Shown in pieces: positions 40,460 through 49,138 of a stretch of 58,888 bases of DNA. The position numbers were made by a program, and so were the translations under genes. Below the pieces are notes generated by a model that was given only the letters and a program-made list of their open reading frames with translations, did no database searches and was not told the origin of the DNA. Source of the stretch: CALFCX01 sp041650595 (GTDB lineage: Bacteria; Margulisbacteria; WOR-1; JAKLHX01); the NCBI GenBank assembly GCA_041650595.1, contig JBAZKW010000013.1, forward strand, positions 1-58,888, written 5' to 3'. Position 1 is the first letter of the stretch; each line of letters starts with the position of its first letter.

Positions 40460-41461
40460 ATGGACTTTCTCTCAGACATCTGGAACAAGGCCAAAAAAAT
40501 CAATAAGACCGTGGTCCTCCCGGAAACAGAAGACCACAGAGTGCTCAAAGCAGCGGAGCTTATCCTAAAAAGCAAGCTTGCAAAGATCGTCCTTATAGGT
40601 AACAAAGAAAATATTGAAAAGGAATCAAAAGCCGCTGACGCCGACATTTCAAACGCTACTATAACGGACCCCCTTTCCTGCCCAAAGACAGATCGGTACA
40701 TAGAAATATACATGAAGAAGATGAAAGAACACAAACGTGAAATATCTTTCAATGAAGCAAAGGCTTTTTTGGAGAAGGATTTTCCGTATTTCGGGGCCAT
40801 GATGGTGGCGGAAGGCGATGCCGACGGAATGGTATCGGGCGCTTCACACTCCACGGGACATACGATAAAATCCGCGATATATTCTTCGGGACTTAAAGAA
40901 GGGGTATCAACGCTTTCAAGCTTTTTTGTAATGTTGCTGCAAGACAAACAATTGGGTTCGAGCGGGATCCTGTTTTTTGCCGACTGTGCTGTCGTTCCTG
41001 ACCCGGACACATCACAACTGAGAGACATAGCCGTTTCCACGGCTGAATCTTTTAAGCAGCTCATGGGAAAGAACCCTAAAATCGCAATGCTTTCATTTTC
41101 GACGAAAGGAAGCGGAAGAGCGGCTTCGGCCGAGAAAGTAGCGCTGGCGACCGGAATGATAAGGGAAAAAGATCCGGAATTGATGGTAGACGGCGAACTC
41201 CAGCTGGATGCAGCCTTGATCCCATCTATAGGAAGAAAAAAAGCCCCGGAGAGTAAAGTAGCAGGCAGAGCCAACGTTCTGATCTTCCCAAATCTTGATG
41301 CAGGGAATATTGGTTATAAAATAGCAGAGCGTATCGGAGGAGCTGTAGCCATCGGGCCTATTTTCCAGGGTTGTGCAAAACCTATCAACGATCTCTCCCG
41401 CGGCTGCAGTATTGATGATATTGTAAACGTCACAGCCATAACTGCTTTGCAAACGCTATAA
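40460..41461 (+). CDS. pta: Phosphate acetyltransferase
   Basis: The 333-residue enzyme interconverts acetyl-CoA and acetyl phosphate. TVVLPETEDHRVLKAA (about 15-30), ADGMVSGASHSTGHTIKSAI (about 122-141) and the C-terminal NVLIFPNLDAGNIGYKIAER (about 271-290) followed by GPIFQGCAKPINDLSRG are family signatures. It is the short single-domain class. An acetate kinase gene is not in this window. It is followed after one base by pmbA. Confidence 0.96.
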   Translation: MDFLSDIWNKAKKINKTVVLPETEDHRVLKAAELILKSKLAKIVLIGNKENIEKESKAADADISNATITDPLSCPKTDRYIEIYMKKMKEHKREISFNEAKAFLEKDFPYFGAMMVAEGDADGMVSGASHSTGHTIKSAIYSSGLKEGVSTLSSFFVMLLQDKQLGSSGILFFADCAVVPDPDTSQLRDIAVSTAESFKQLMGKNPKIAMLSFSTKGSGRAASAEKVALATGMIREKDPELMVDGELQLDAALIPSIGRKKAPESKVAGRANVLIFPNLDAGNIGYKIAERIGGAVAIGPIFQGCAKPINDLSRGCSIDDIVNVTAITALQTL

Positions 41462-41462
41462 A

Positions 41463-42788
41463 ATGGAACTTAAAGATCTGTGCCAAAAGATATTAAAGGA
41501 AACACCCTTTGAGGCCGAGGTGTACGCCGCAAGCTCAAATATCTTTTCGGTCGAAGTAAGATCCCAAAAAACGCAGTCAATCAGCAGCGGCAGGACTTTG
41601 GGAATAGCTTTGCGCCTGCTTAACGATAAGAAGGTCGGATTTTCATACTCAAACACTTTCGATACGGAAACCCTTATAAAAAAGGCCGTCGACAATCTGA
41701 AGTTTTCCTCTTCTGACAATCTTTTTCATTTTGCAACGCCTTTACCGAGCCCAAAAGTGCCCTGCTTCTTTGACAAAACTATTGCCGCGACTTCAGCGGA
41801 AGAAAAAATCGAACTTGCGATGAAAATAGAGGCTGCGGCCTATGCTTTTGACCGCAGAATAACAAATACGGAATCGGCTTCGTACTCGGATGAGGAATAT
41901 GAAATTTGTATAGCCACTTCCGGCGGTTTTTCGGGATCCTATTCAAAAACGCTCTGCGGCGGCTCGATGCAGGCGATCAGCCAGGAAAACGGTTCAAGCG
42001 AAGAAGGCTACTGCGTCAAACAATATGAAAAACTTAGCGAGTTCTGCCCGGAAGAGATAGGAAGAAAAGCTGCCTTAAACGCAACAGAACTTTTGGGAGG
42101 AAATCTCATAAAGTCCGCAACAATGCCTGTTGTGCTTTCTCCGTTGGTAAGCACCCAATTTCTTGCAGCTGCCGTCCCCATATTCACAGCGGAAAATGTC
42201 CGCAAAGGCAAATCGCTTTTCGCGGGCAAGCTCGGCAGACAGTGCGGGACAGAAAAGTTGACATTGATAGAAGATGCACTTTTGCAAGGCGGTCTGGCAA
42301 GCAGACCTTTTGATGATGAAGGGCTTCCTTCAAAAAGGACCGAATTAATAAAGAACGGGATATTAAAAAGCTTTTTGCACAATCTTGATTCAGCGGCAAA
42401 AGAAAGTGCGGTTTCAACGTCAAGCGCATCCAGAAATTCATTTAAAGTCCCGCCTTCGATAGGAACGACAAATCTGTACATAGAACAAGGAAAAACAAGC
42501 CCGGAAGATCTATTGCTGGCAGCGGGAAAAGGCTTGTATGTAACCAGGGTGATGGCTCTTCACAGCCTTAATCCCATATCCGGGGATTTTTCACTCGGCG
42601 CGGCGGGAATAATGATAGAAAACGGCAAAAAGTCATTTCCTGTAAGGGGGATCACTATTGCCGGTAATCTTGCCGAACTTTTTCTGGCAGTAAAAAATAC
42701 GGGAAATGACCTGGAATTCTTTCCGGAGACCGGCTACTGCGGATCCCCTTCCCTTTTGATCGAAAAGCTGGCCGTTTCCGGAGAATAA
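41463..42788 (+). CDS. pmbA: TldE/PmbA-family peptidase subunit
   Basis: The 441-residue protein has the PmbA N-terminal region (EVYAASSNIFSVEVRSQKTQ, about 19-38) and the conserved C-terminal domain. There VMALHSLNPISGDFSLGAAG and NLAELFLAVKNTGNDLEF are typical of TldD/TldE proteins. In the family TldE is the partner lacking the metal-binding HExxxH, and none is seen here. TldD/TldE degrade unfolded peptides and mature modified peptides; no tldD or peptide precursor is adjacent in this window. Confidence 0.88.
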   Translation: MELKDLCQKILKETPFEAEVYAASSNIFSVEVRSQKTQSISSGRTLGIALRLLNDKKVGFSYSNTFDTETLIKKAVDNLKFSSSDNLFHFATPLPSPKVPCFFDKTIAATSAEEKIELAMKIEAAAYAFDRRITNTESASYSDEEYEICIATSGGFSGSYSKTLCGGSMQAISQENGSSEEGYCVKQYEKLSEFCPEEIGRKAALNATELLGGNLIKSATMPVVLSPLVSTQFLAAAVPIFTAENVRKGKSLFAGKLGRQCGTEKLTLIEDALLQGGLASRPFDDEGLPSKRTELIKNGILKSFLHNLDSAAKESAVSTSSASRNSFKVPPSIGTTNLYIEQGKTSPEDLLLAAGKGLYVTRVMALHSLNPISGDFSLGAAGIMIENGKKSFPVRGITIAGNLAELFLAVKNTGNDLEFFPETGYCGSPSLLIEKLAVSGE

Positions 42789-42804
42789 TCCTCCGCTCTT
42801 TTCG

Positions 42805-42813
42805 TGATATAAT
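42805..42813 (+). promoter_or_regulatory. Extended -10 promoter for leuA
   Basis: TGATATAAT lies 29 bases before the leuA ATG, leaving room for an AAGAGG ribosome site in the leader. Confidence 0.5.
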
Positions 42814-42842
42814 TTATCTTAAATACAAAGAGGCAAAAACTC

Positions 42843-44354
42843 ATGGCAGCAAAAAGAATATACATATTTGATACGACACTTAGGGACGGAGAACAGGCTC
42901 CCGGCTGCAGCCTGAATACGGAAGAAAAACTCGAAATAGCAAAACAGCTGGCAAAATTAAACGTGGATATTATAGAAGCGGGCTTTGCCATATCATCCCC
43001 GGGGGATTTTGAAGCAATAAAAACAATAGCGGAAAATGTTGAAGGCCCTATAATAGCTTCACTGGCAAGAGCCAAAAAAGAGGACATCAAAGCCGCCTAT
43101 GACGCGGTAAAACACGCAAAAAGGTACAGGATACACATGTTCATCGGCACAAGCCCGATACATATGGAAAAGAAGCTGCGCATGACGCCGGAAGCAGTTC
43201 TTGCATCATCGATAGAGATGGTAAAGTACGGGAGATCTCTCTGCGAGGATATTGAGTTTTCCTGCGAAGACGCAGGCAGAAGCGAACCGGAATTTCTTTA
43301 CAAAATAATAGAAGCCGTTATAAACGCCGGGGCAACAACGATCAATATTCCTGATACTGTCGGATACACTATTCCCGATGAGTTCGGTGCTCTGATAGCC
43401 AAAATAAAAAAGAACGTGCCTAATATGGATAAAGCGAGGATCAGTGTCCATTGCCATAATGATCTGGGTCTAAGTACAGCCAATTCGCTTTCGGCAGTTT
43501 TAAACGGAGCAGACCAGATAGAATGCGCTATGAACGGTCTTGGAGAAAGAGCGGGGAACGCCTCATTAGAAGAAATCGTCATGGCCATAATAACAAGAAA
43601 AGACCATTTTAACTGCGAACTAGGTATAAATACAAAAGAAATATACCGGACAAGCAGGCTTGTAAGCAATCTTACCGGCATGTTGGTACAGGCAAACAAA
43701 GCAATCGTCGGAGCTAATGCCTTCGCCCATGAAGCCGGCATACACCAGGCAGGGATGCTTCGTTCAAGAACAACATACGAAATAATGAACCCATGGGATA
43801 TTGGCATAACCGAAAGCAAGCTTGTACTCGGCAAACATTCGGGAAGAAATGCCTTCGTTAACAAGATAAAAGAGCTTGGTTTCGAACTTAGGGAAGAAGA
43901 AACAGAAAAAGCTTTTAAGGCCTTTAAAGTGCTGGCCGACAAGAAAAAAGAAATAGCTGATAAAGACATCGAATCCCTGATAAGCGATGAAATATATGTC
44001 ACACCCGAAACATACAGCCTGGACTCGTTAAAAATATCTTCCGGCACATCGACAAAACCGAAAGCAAAAGTATCGCTTGCTCATAACGGCAAGATTAAAA
44101 GCGGCCAGTCCGACGGCTCAGGACCGATAGACGCCGTTTACAGGACCATTGAAAAAATAGTAAAGAAAAAGATAGAACTGGTGGATTTTACCATTCAGGC
44201 AATAACCGGGGGGACAGATGCTCTGGGCGAAGTCACGGTAAGGATAAAAGGAAAAGACAATGTATACAGCGGCCACGGCTCCGACATGGACATAATAGTG
44301 GCAAGTGCAAAAGCTTACATAAACGCAATAAACAAACTGATAAATGAAAAGTGA
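42843..44354 (+). CDS. leuA: 2-isopropylmalate synthase
   Basis: The 503-residue enzyme begins leucine synthesis by condensing acetyl-CoA with ketoisovalerate. IFDTTLRDGEQAPGCSL (about 8-24) and HCHNDLGLSTANSLSAV (metal-binding HxH, about 202-218) are signatures, and NGLGERAGNASLEEI also matches. The C-terminal allosteric LeuA domain covers about 380-503. It is the short bacterial form. The gene is a paralogue of cimA at 35442; the leaner active-site loop and EIYRTSRLVS favour isopropylmalate rather than citramalate synthase. Confidence 0.93.
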   Translation: MAAKRIYIFDTTLRDGEQAPGCSLNTEEKLEIAKQLAKLNVDIIEAGFAISSPGDFEAIKTIAENVEGPIIASLARAKKEDIKAAYDAVKHAKRYRIHMFIGTSPIHMEKKLRMTPEAVLASSIEMVKYGRSLCEDIEFSCEDAGRSEPEFLYKIIEAVINAGATTINIPDTVGYTIPDEFGALIAKIKKNVPNMDKARISVHCHNDLGLSTANSLSAVLNGADQIECAMNGLGERAGNASLEEIVMAIITRKDHFNCELGINTKEIYRTSRLVSNLTGMLVQANKAIVGANAFAHEAGIHQAGMLRSRTTYEIMNPWDIGITESKLVLGKHSGRNAFVNKIKELGFELREEETEKAFKAFKVLADKKKEIADKDIESLISDEIYVTPETYSLDSLKISSGTSTKPKAKVSLAHNGKIKSGQSDGSGPIDAVYRTIEKIVKKKIELVDFTIQAITGGTDALGEVTVRIKGKDNVYSGHGSDMDIIVASAKAYINAINKLINEK

Positions 44355-44358
44355 AAGC

Positions 44359-44652
44359 CTAACATAAAGTTGAAAGAGAGAACTCCCCGTCTGCACCGGT
44401 CATCTTGAGTATCTGCCCCACGGTGTGGCGCCTGGATCCAAAAATCTTTCTACGGATATATTTTATCTTCTTGTTACCCAAAAGCTTATTTCTCAGGTAA
44501 AGGACTTTTTCACATCCGTATACAGGCTCAACAAGATGCATTACTCTGCTGTTTATACAAAGTATTGTTTCACGATCAAGTTTTTTTGAGGACAAAACAA
44601 TAGGCTTGCCGCTGACAAAATTGATTATAATAGAGGATATCCAGGCCAGCAT
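44359..44652 (-). CDS. Small basic hypothetical protein, 97 residues
   Basis: The ATG is preceded by a long G-rich ribosome-site-like stretch (GAGGGGGGGGTG). The protein has a hydrophobic N-terminus (MLAWISSIIINFVSG, too short for a sure signal) and a basic C-terminal half with KKIKYIRRKIFGSRRH. It faces leuA convergently with five bases between the stops. It is not recognised; it may be a truncated member of a larger family. A CGATATATATAG tract upstream resembles the regulon -10 but has no -35 partner. Confidence 0.55.
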   Translation of the reverse strand: MLAWISSIIINFVSGKPIVLSSKKLDRETILCINSRVMHLVEPVYGCEKVLYLRNKLLGNKKIKYIRRKIFGSRRHTVGQILKMTGADGEFSLSTLC

Positions 44653-44706
44653 TTACACCCCCCCCTCTACTATATATATCGTGAAAAAAGTCAGGATATC
44701 CCGGTA

Positions 44707-44940
44707 TTACTGGTCCACTGTGATACAGGTCAAAGTCCTGGACACAAAACCGGTAGCTTGTATCTGCTTGACAAGTATGTCCCCGAGAGACTTTAGGTCA
44801 TCGGCTTCTATGAATGCAACAACATCATATGGCCCTGTTACCAGATGCGCCTGTTTCACCATCTTGAGAGAAGCCATGGCATTTACAAGCTCTAGAGCTT
44901 TGCCGGGTATTGTCTCGATCAAAATATAGGCCTGAGTCAT
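44707..44940 (-). CDS. Stand-alone Lrp/AsnC ligand-binding (RAM) domain protein
   Basis: The 77-residue protein consists solely of the AsnC/Lrp C-terminal domain: AYILIETIPGKALELVNAM, VKQAHLVTGPYDVVAFIEADD and the final strand of the beta-alpha-beta fold. It lacks the DNA-binding half. Such proteins bind amino acids and may modulate full-length Lrp-type regulators. It is divergently placed from the DUF502 gene and near leuA, hinting at amino-acid sensing. TGATATAAT at 44976-44984 is its likely promoter. Confidence 0.88.
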   Translation of the reverse strand: MTQAYILIETIPGKALELVNAMASLKMVKQAHLVTGPYDVVAFIEADDLKSLGDILVKQIQATGFVSRTLTCITVDQ

Positions 44941-44975
44941 CTTCTTATTCTCCTTCCGTCCTTCTATTTTTGCTG

Positions 44976-44984
44976 ATTATATCA
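44976..44984 (-). promoter_or_regulatory. Extended -10 promoter of the AsnC-domain gene
   Basis: TGATATAAT on the minus strand, 35 bases before the ATG at 44940, with GGAAGGAG in the leader. Confidence 0.5.
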
Positions 44985-45008
44985 CAGTTTACAAACCACT
45001 ACCTTTGC

Positions 45009-45017
45009 TGATATAAT
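45009..45017 (+). promoter_or_regulatory. Extended -10 promoter of the DUF502 gene
   Basis: TGATATAAT on the plus strand, 19 bases before the ATG at 45037, with AAGGGA between. Confidence 0.5.
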
Positions 45018-45036
45018 TTCTATCCAAGGGAAGATA

Positions 45037-45648
45037 ATGGGCAGTTTTTTAGGAAGAATATTTTTTAAAGGGTTTTACGTACTTCTGCCGCTGTTGATAA
45101 CAATATGGCTGGTCTCTTTCCTTTTTAATTTCACCGACGGCATATTGGGTGGATTAATCACCATGTTATACGGATCTCCTATACAGGGGACGGGGCTTTT
45201 GCTCACCATAATCCTTATATTTCTCATCGGAGCCATCGCAAGCTTTATTCCCGGAGAGAAAGCTTTATTGATCGCAGAAAAAATAGTATACAAAATACCC
45301 TTTATAAACGGGATCTACTCGGCCGCAAAAAAGGTCGATGAGATGCTGTTTAAACAGGGGGAATCTAATGAATTAAAGAAAGCTTGCCTGGTAGAGTATC
45401 CGAGAAAAGGGATCTTTACACTAGGCTTTGTGACATCTGAATCTATCAAAGAAATAAGCAATAAAGTAAACACGCAAAAGCTGTTTTGCGTGTTTATTCC
45501 AAACACCCCCACCCCTGCTACCGGATTTATGATCATGGTCCCCGCTGAGGACGTAATGATCCTGGATATGAAGGTAGAAGATGCTTTTAAATATATTGTA
45601 TCTTGCGGAGTAATTAAACCCGCTGTTACTGCAGGAAAAAGTCAATGA
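45037..45648 (+). CDS. DUF502 family membrane protein
   Basis: The 203-residue protein has two N-terminal membrane segments (about 10-30 and 50-72) then a cytoplasmic domain with the family signatures KIPFINGIYSAAKKVDEML (about 86-104) and VFIPNTPTPATGFMIMVPAEDV (about 151-172; quoted in part as NTPTPATGFMIMVP). The biochemical function of DUF502 is unknown. It overlaps the next gene by four bases. Confidence 0.9.
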   Translation: MGSFLGRIFFKGFYVLLPLLITIWLVSFLFNFTDGILGGLITMLYGSPIQGTGLLLTIILIFLIGAIASFIPGEKALLIAEKIVYKIPFINGIYSAAKKVDEMLFKQGESNELKKACLVEYPRKGIFTLGFVTSESIKEISNKVNTQKLFCVFIPNTPTPATGFMIMVPAEDVMILDMKVEDAFKYIVSCGVIKPAVTAGKSQ

Positions 45649-45977
45649 GAGACAAACAAACTAATACTCTATTAATATTATTCGGGACAAGTTTTTGTTT
45701 TGCTATTTCAGGACTGGCAATGGCATTATTTGGCGGAATAAAAGAAATATTGTGGCTGCTCAGTCTGGGAATGGTGCTGGCGGCGTTGTCAATAGTGATC
45801 TCCGTATACGCGAACAGATCGCTTGATAGGATATTAAAAGGAAATTACAACGACTTGACCAAAAGAATAGATATGAAATTTGCAGAAGCAAGAAGAACGC
45901 TGGACAGGATATCTCAACAAAAAGAACAACTGCCCTTTGATCAAAAAACGAACCCGGGCAGATCACAGGAACAATAA
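45645..45977 (+). CDS. Small two-helix membrane protein, 110 residues
   Basis: Two hydrophobic helices (about 8-30 and 35-55) are followed by a charged, coiled-coil-like cytoplasmic tail (KRIDMKFAEARRTLDRISQQ). It starts within the end of the DUF502 gene (ATGA-type overlap), so the two are likely translated together and may interact. Its 3' end runs 37 bases into the convergent amrS gene. No family recognised. Confidence 0.72.
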   Translation: MRDKQTNTLLILFGTSFCFAISGLAMALFGGIKEILWLLSLGMVLAALSIVISVYANRSLDRILKGNYNDLTKRIDMKFAEARRTLDRISQQKEQLPFDQKTNPGRSQEQ

Positions 45978-46993
45978 GAGCACTTGCCGCTGTCGATATT
46001 ATAATTTATTACGTCAAACCCTTCACGTTCTATTATTAGAGCTCCGCATTTCGGACAATAGGTGTTCTCAAAACTATGCATCGGCATATTCCCGAGATAT
46101 ACATATTTTAATCCTGCTTTTTTGCCTATTTCATATGCTCTTTCGAGCGTTTCTTGTGAAGTAGGCGTTAAATGCTTGTATTCAAGACAGGGAGTAAAGC
46201 GTGTAACATGCCAGGGGGTATCTTCACCGAGATCATTCTTTATCCAGGAAGCGATCCCGCAAAGCTGTTGCTCATCATCGTTAATAGAAGGGATTATATT
46301 GGTGACTATCTCTACATGCATCCCCCACTTCCGCTTTGCCCTTACCGCTGAATCCAGCACCGGCTTAAAATGCGGCACTTTGGCGAGTTTTTTGTAGGTT
46401 TCATCAGAAAAGGCTTTGACATCAACCCTGTAAGCGTCCAGATAAGGACCTATCATATCCAGCGGCTCCTGGTTTATATAGCCGTTGGTCACATAAACAG
46501 TATAAAGACCTTTTGCTTTTGCCAGTTTTGCGGTATCAAGGGTATATTCAAACCAGACTGTCGGTTCGTTGTAAGTCCAGGCGATCCCCTCGCAATCGTA
46601 TTGCAAGGCAAGCTGTATAGCTTTTTCCGGAGAGACGTATTCGGTAGGTTTTTCGACGTCGATCTCAAATACCTTGCACTCCTTTGGGCTTTCGGCAAGC
46701 ACGACGTGAGAAATATTCCAGTTCTGGCAGTGACCGCAGTGCATATTGCAACCGAGCGCGCCGAGAGAAAAGACCAATGTAGAAGGCTTAAAATGAAAGA
46801 GAGGTTTCTTTTCTATCGGATCGACGGCCGCGGAAGAGACCTTGCCGTAAACCAGTGATTCAAGTCGGCCGTCAATATTCTTTCTGACGCCGCAAAACCC
46901 GGACTTGTCCGGTAGAATAAGACAATTGTGAGGACATAGGTGACATCGCACTTTGCCTTCCCCGGCTTTTTCATAAAATAATGCTTCTACCAT
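45941..46993 (-). CDS. amrS: AmmeMemoRadiSam system radical SAM enzyme (AmrS-like)
   Basis: The 350-residue protein has an N-terminal CHLCPHNCLI zinc-ribbon-like site and the radical SAM cluster motif CNMHCGHCQNW (about 80-90). YDCEGIAWTYNEPTVWFEY (about 138-156) and the C-terminal CPKCG and CSYCSC cysteines are typical. AmrS belongs to a widespread trio with AmrA and AmrB of incompletely defined role in radical-based metabolism. The start at 46993 has AAAGG upstream and lies nine bases after lplA. Confidence 0.9.
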   Translation of the reverse strand: MVEALFYEKAGEGKVRCHLCPHNCLILPDKSGFCGVRKNIDGRLESLVYGKVSSAAVDPIEKKPLFHFKPSTLVFSLGALGCNMHCGHCQNWNISHVVLAESPKECKVFEIDVEKPTEYVSPEKAIQLALQYDCEGIAWTYNEPTVWFEYTLDTAKLAKAKGLYTVYVTNGYINQEPLDMIGPYLDAYRVDVKAFSDETYKKLAKVPHFKPVLDSAVRAKRKWGMHVEIVTNIIPSINDDEQQLCGIASWIKNDLGEDTPWHVTRFTPCLEYKHLTPTSQETLERAYEIGKKAGLKYVYLGNMPMHSFENTYCPKCGALIIEREGFDVINYNIDSGKCSYCSCDLPGFVF

Positions 46994-47001
46994 AAAGACC
47001 T

Positions 47002-47682
47002 TTATAACACACAACTCGGCAAGTTTTCAAACCGTTCTCTGAACAATCTGTCCGCAAAAGAAAGGAACGCGTCCCTGGTACCGGTTTTGCCGATGATCTC
47101 ATCCAGCATTGCTGTGTAACCATAACAATTATTGCCGCCATATTGTTTCCTGAGCACAGAAACAATTTCCTTTTGAGGACGCGAGATACATATAGTCCCC
47201 TGCTGAAGTATTTTTTCTTTTGTCCTCTTTTGGGCGATTCCTACCAGTTTTTTTCCGCCATATGTGATCTCATAATCTTGAGCACCGGAAAAACACAGTC
47301 TTTTGTCATCCGCGCTTAAACCACCGGTATGTTTTTTTGCACCTATACCCGCCTGTTTTAATGCGTCAAGAACTATATCCGAAACAAAATGGTAAGCACT
47401 CATAAAACCCTTTGGGAACATATCTGACGGCAAAACGCTGCAAAACGCTATATCATGGCTGCTATGAAATACGATCCCTCCGCCGGTAGGCCTTTTAGCA
47501 ATATCTATTCCCAAAAGGTTTGCTTTTTCTATATCTATTTCGGAAGCTATATCCTGAAAGTAGCCGGCTGTTATGCAATCGGTATTAAAACCGTAGAGAC
47601 GGAATGCCGGACGGTCACATACAGAAAAGAACTCGATATCTTTTTGCATATTGGCAAAAGCTGAATCTTTTTCGAAAAGCAT
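47002..47682 (-). CDS. lplA: Lipoate-protein ligase / octanoyltransferase family protein
   Basis: The 226-residue protein has the BPL/LplA/LipB catalytic core with RPTGGGIVFHSSHDIAFC (about 65-82). DRPAFRLYGF precedes it, and the conserved Lys region GAQDYEITYGGKKLVGIAQKR lies near 133-153 (key residues KKLVGIAQKR). It attaches lipoate or octanoate to lipoyl domains such as GcvH. It directly follows gcvPB, consistent with lipoylation of the glycine-cleavage H protein. Assignment to LplA versus LipM cannot be made from sequence alone. Confidence 0.85.
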   Translation of the reverse strand: MLFEKDSAFANMQKDIEFFSVCDRPAFRLYGFNTDCITAGYFQDIASEIDIEKANLLGIDIAKRPTGGGIVFHSSHDIAFCSVLPSDMFPKGFMSAYHFVSDIVLDALKQAGIGAKKHTGGLSADDKRLCFSGAQDYEITYGGKKLVGIAQKRTKEKILQQGTICISRPQKEIVSVLRKQYGGNNCYGYTAMLDEIIGKTGTRDAFLSFADRLFRERFENLPSCVL

Positions 47683-47683
47683 A

Positions 47684-49138
47684 TCAACCCTTGTAGCAGA
47701 GGTTCAGGTCTTTTACGGCCTTAACATCATCAAGACGACCGACAATTGTACTGTGAGGGGCCGTTATAACCTGTTCCGGATCAGTCTCGCATTCTTTGGC
47801 TATAGCGATCATGGCATCCGCAAAAGAGTCAAGGGTCTCTTTGCTTTCGGTCTCAGTAGGCTCTATCATCAGGGCTTCCTCGACGATCAAAGGAAAATAT
47901 ACGGTCGGAGGATGGAATCCGTAATCGATCAGCCGTTTTGCTATATCCAAAGCCTTTACTCCGTATTTTTCTTTTTGCCACTTAGCAGAAATCACAAATT
48001 CATGCTGGCAGATCCTTTCATAAGGGATATGATAATGTCCTTTGAGCCTGTTCATAAGATAATTTGCATTAAGCACCGCGTTTTCCGAGACTTCTTTTAA
48101 ACCATCTCGTCCGATACTTCTTATATAGCAATAGGCTTTGATTATGACGCCGATATTCCCGTAAAAAGAAGAGACCCTGCCGATAGAAGTCTTTTCATCG
48201 GAGAAATTCAATTCATATGTGCCGTTTTTTTCTGTCACGCGAGGCACAGGAAGATACGGCTCAAGCTTTTTTGACACACCTACAGGCCCGGAACCCGGCC
48301 CTCCTCCTCCGTGCGGAGTTGCAAAGGTCTTGTGCAGGTTAAGATGCGCAATATCAAAACCAAGGTCAGACGGCTTTACCTTGCCGATTATCGCATTGGC
48401 GTTGGCACCGTCCATATAAAAGAGAGCCCCATTCTTTTTTAGGATATCTGAGATCTCCAGAATATTGCGGTCAAAAAGCCCGAGTGTATTGGGATTGGTA
48501 AGCATCATCATGGCGGTATCAGGGCCGACAGCTTTTTTGAGCAGCTCTATATCAACTCCGCCGTCCCTTCCGGAAGGGATACTTATCACTTTGAAACCGG
48601 CAACCCCCGCACTGGCGGGATTTGTGCCGTGCGAAGAATCCGGCACTATTATCTTGTCGCGGCCGGCCTCACCTTGTGCAAGAAAATATTTTTTTGCGGT
48701 AAGTATAGCCGTCAGTTCGCCGTGCGCCCCCGCAGCCGGCTGTAGAGAAAAAGCGTCAAAGCCGAAGATCGCACAAAGATATCTTTCAAAATCATACAAA
48801 AGCTTGAGCGTCCCCTGGACACAGCTGTCATCTTGATATGGATGCGCTTTGATAAAACCAGTAAGGCAGGCGGCGTCTTCGTTAACTTTTGGATTGTACT
48901 TCATGGTACAGGACCCGAGAGGATAAAAACCGTTATCAACCCCAAAATTCATCCTGGACAGATTGGTAAAATGCCTGATAAAGTCCACTTCGCTTATCTG
49001 AGGAAGCCCGAGAGGCGATCTTTTCAGGTATTTGCCAGGAAGTTCAGATGCAGGCGCTTCGGTGCCAAAATCACCATGCAAAACAAAAGATGATCTGCCT
49101 TCGGCGCTTTTTTCAAAGATCAGAGGTTCTTTACGCAT
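47684..49138 (-). CDS. gcvPB: Glycine dehydrogenase (decarboxylating) subunit 2
   Basis: The 484-residue PLP enzyme forms the P-protein of the glycine cleavage system with GcvPA. The PLP-lysine region reads DIAHLNLHKTFATPHGGGGP (about 255-274), with SLQPAAGAHGELTAI and VPDSSHGTNPASAGVAGF upstream. ATG at 49138 overlaps the ABC ATPase stop (ATGA), so it is preferred to starts further upstream. gcvPA, gcvT and gcvH are not adjacent in this window and must lie elsewhere if the pathway is complete. Confidence 0.93.
   Translation of the reverse strand: MRKEPLIFEKSAEGRSSFVLHGDFGTEAPASELPGKYLKRSPLGLPQISEVDFIRHFTNLSRMNFGVDNGFYPLGSCTMKYNPKVNEDAACLTGFIKAHPYQDDSCVQGTLKLLYDFERYLCAIFGFDAFSLQPAAGAHGELTAILTAKKYFLAQGEAGRDKIIVPDSSHGTNPASAGVAGFKVISIPSGRDGGVDIELLKKAVGPDTAMMMLTNPNTLGLFDRNILEISDILKKNGALFYMDGANANAIIGKVKPSDLGFDIAHLNLHKTFATPHGGGGPGSGPVGVSKKLEPYLPVPRVTEKNGTYELNFSDEKTSIGRVSSFYGNIGVIIKAYCYIRSIGRDGLKEVSENAVLNANYLMNRLKGHYHIPYERICQHEFVISAKWQKEKYGVKALDIAKRLIDYGFHPPTVYFPLIVEEALMIEPTETESKETLDSFADAMIAIAKECETDPEQVITAPHSTIVGRLDDVKAVKDLNLCYKG

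Noticed and set aside
44660..44700. CGATATATATAG upstream of the 97-residue gene as a tenth regulon promoter
   Set aside because: The -10-like tract matches other members but there is no GCAAGTTT-like element 13-14 bases before it.
47019..47045. GCAAGTTT near the lplA 3' end
   Set aside because: No CGAT at the required spacing and no downstream gene in that direction.
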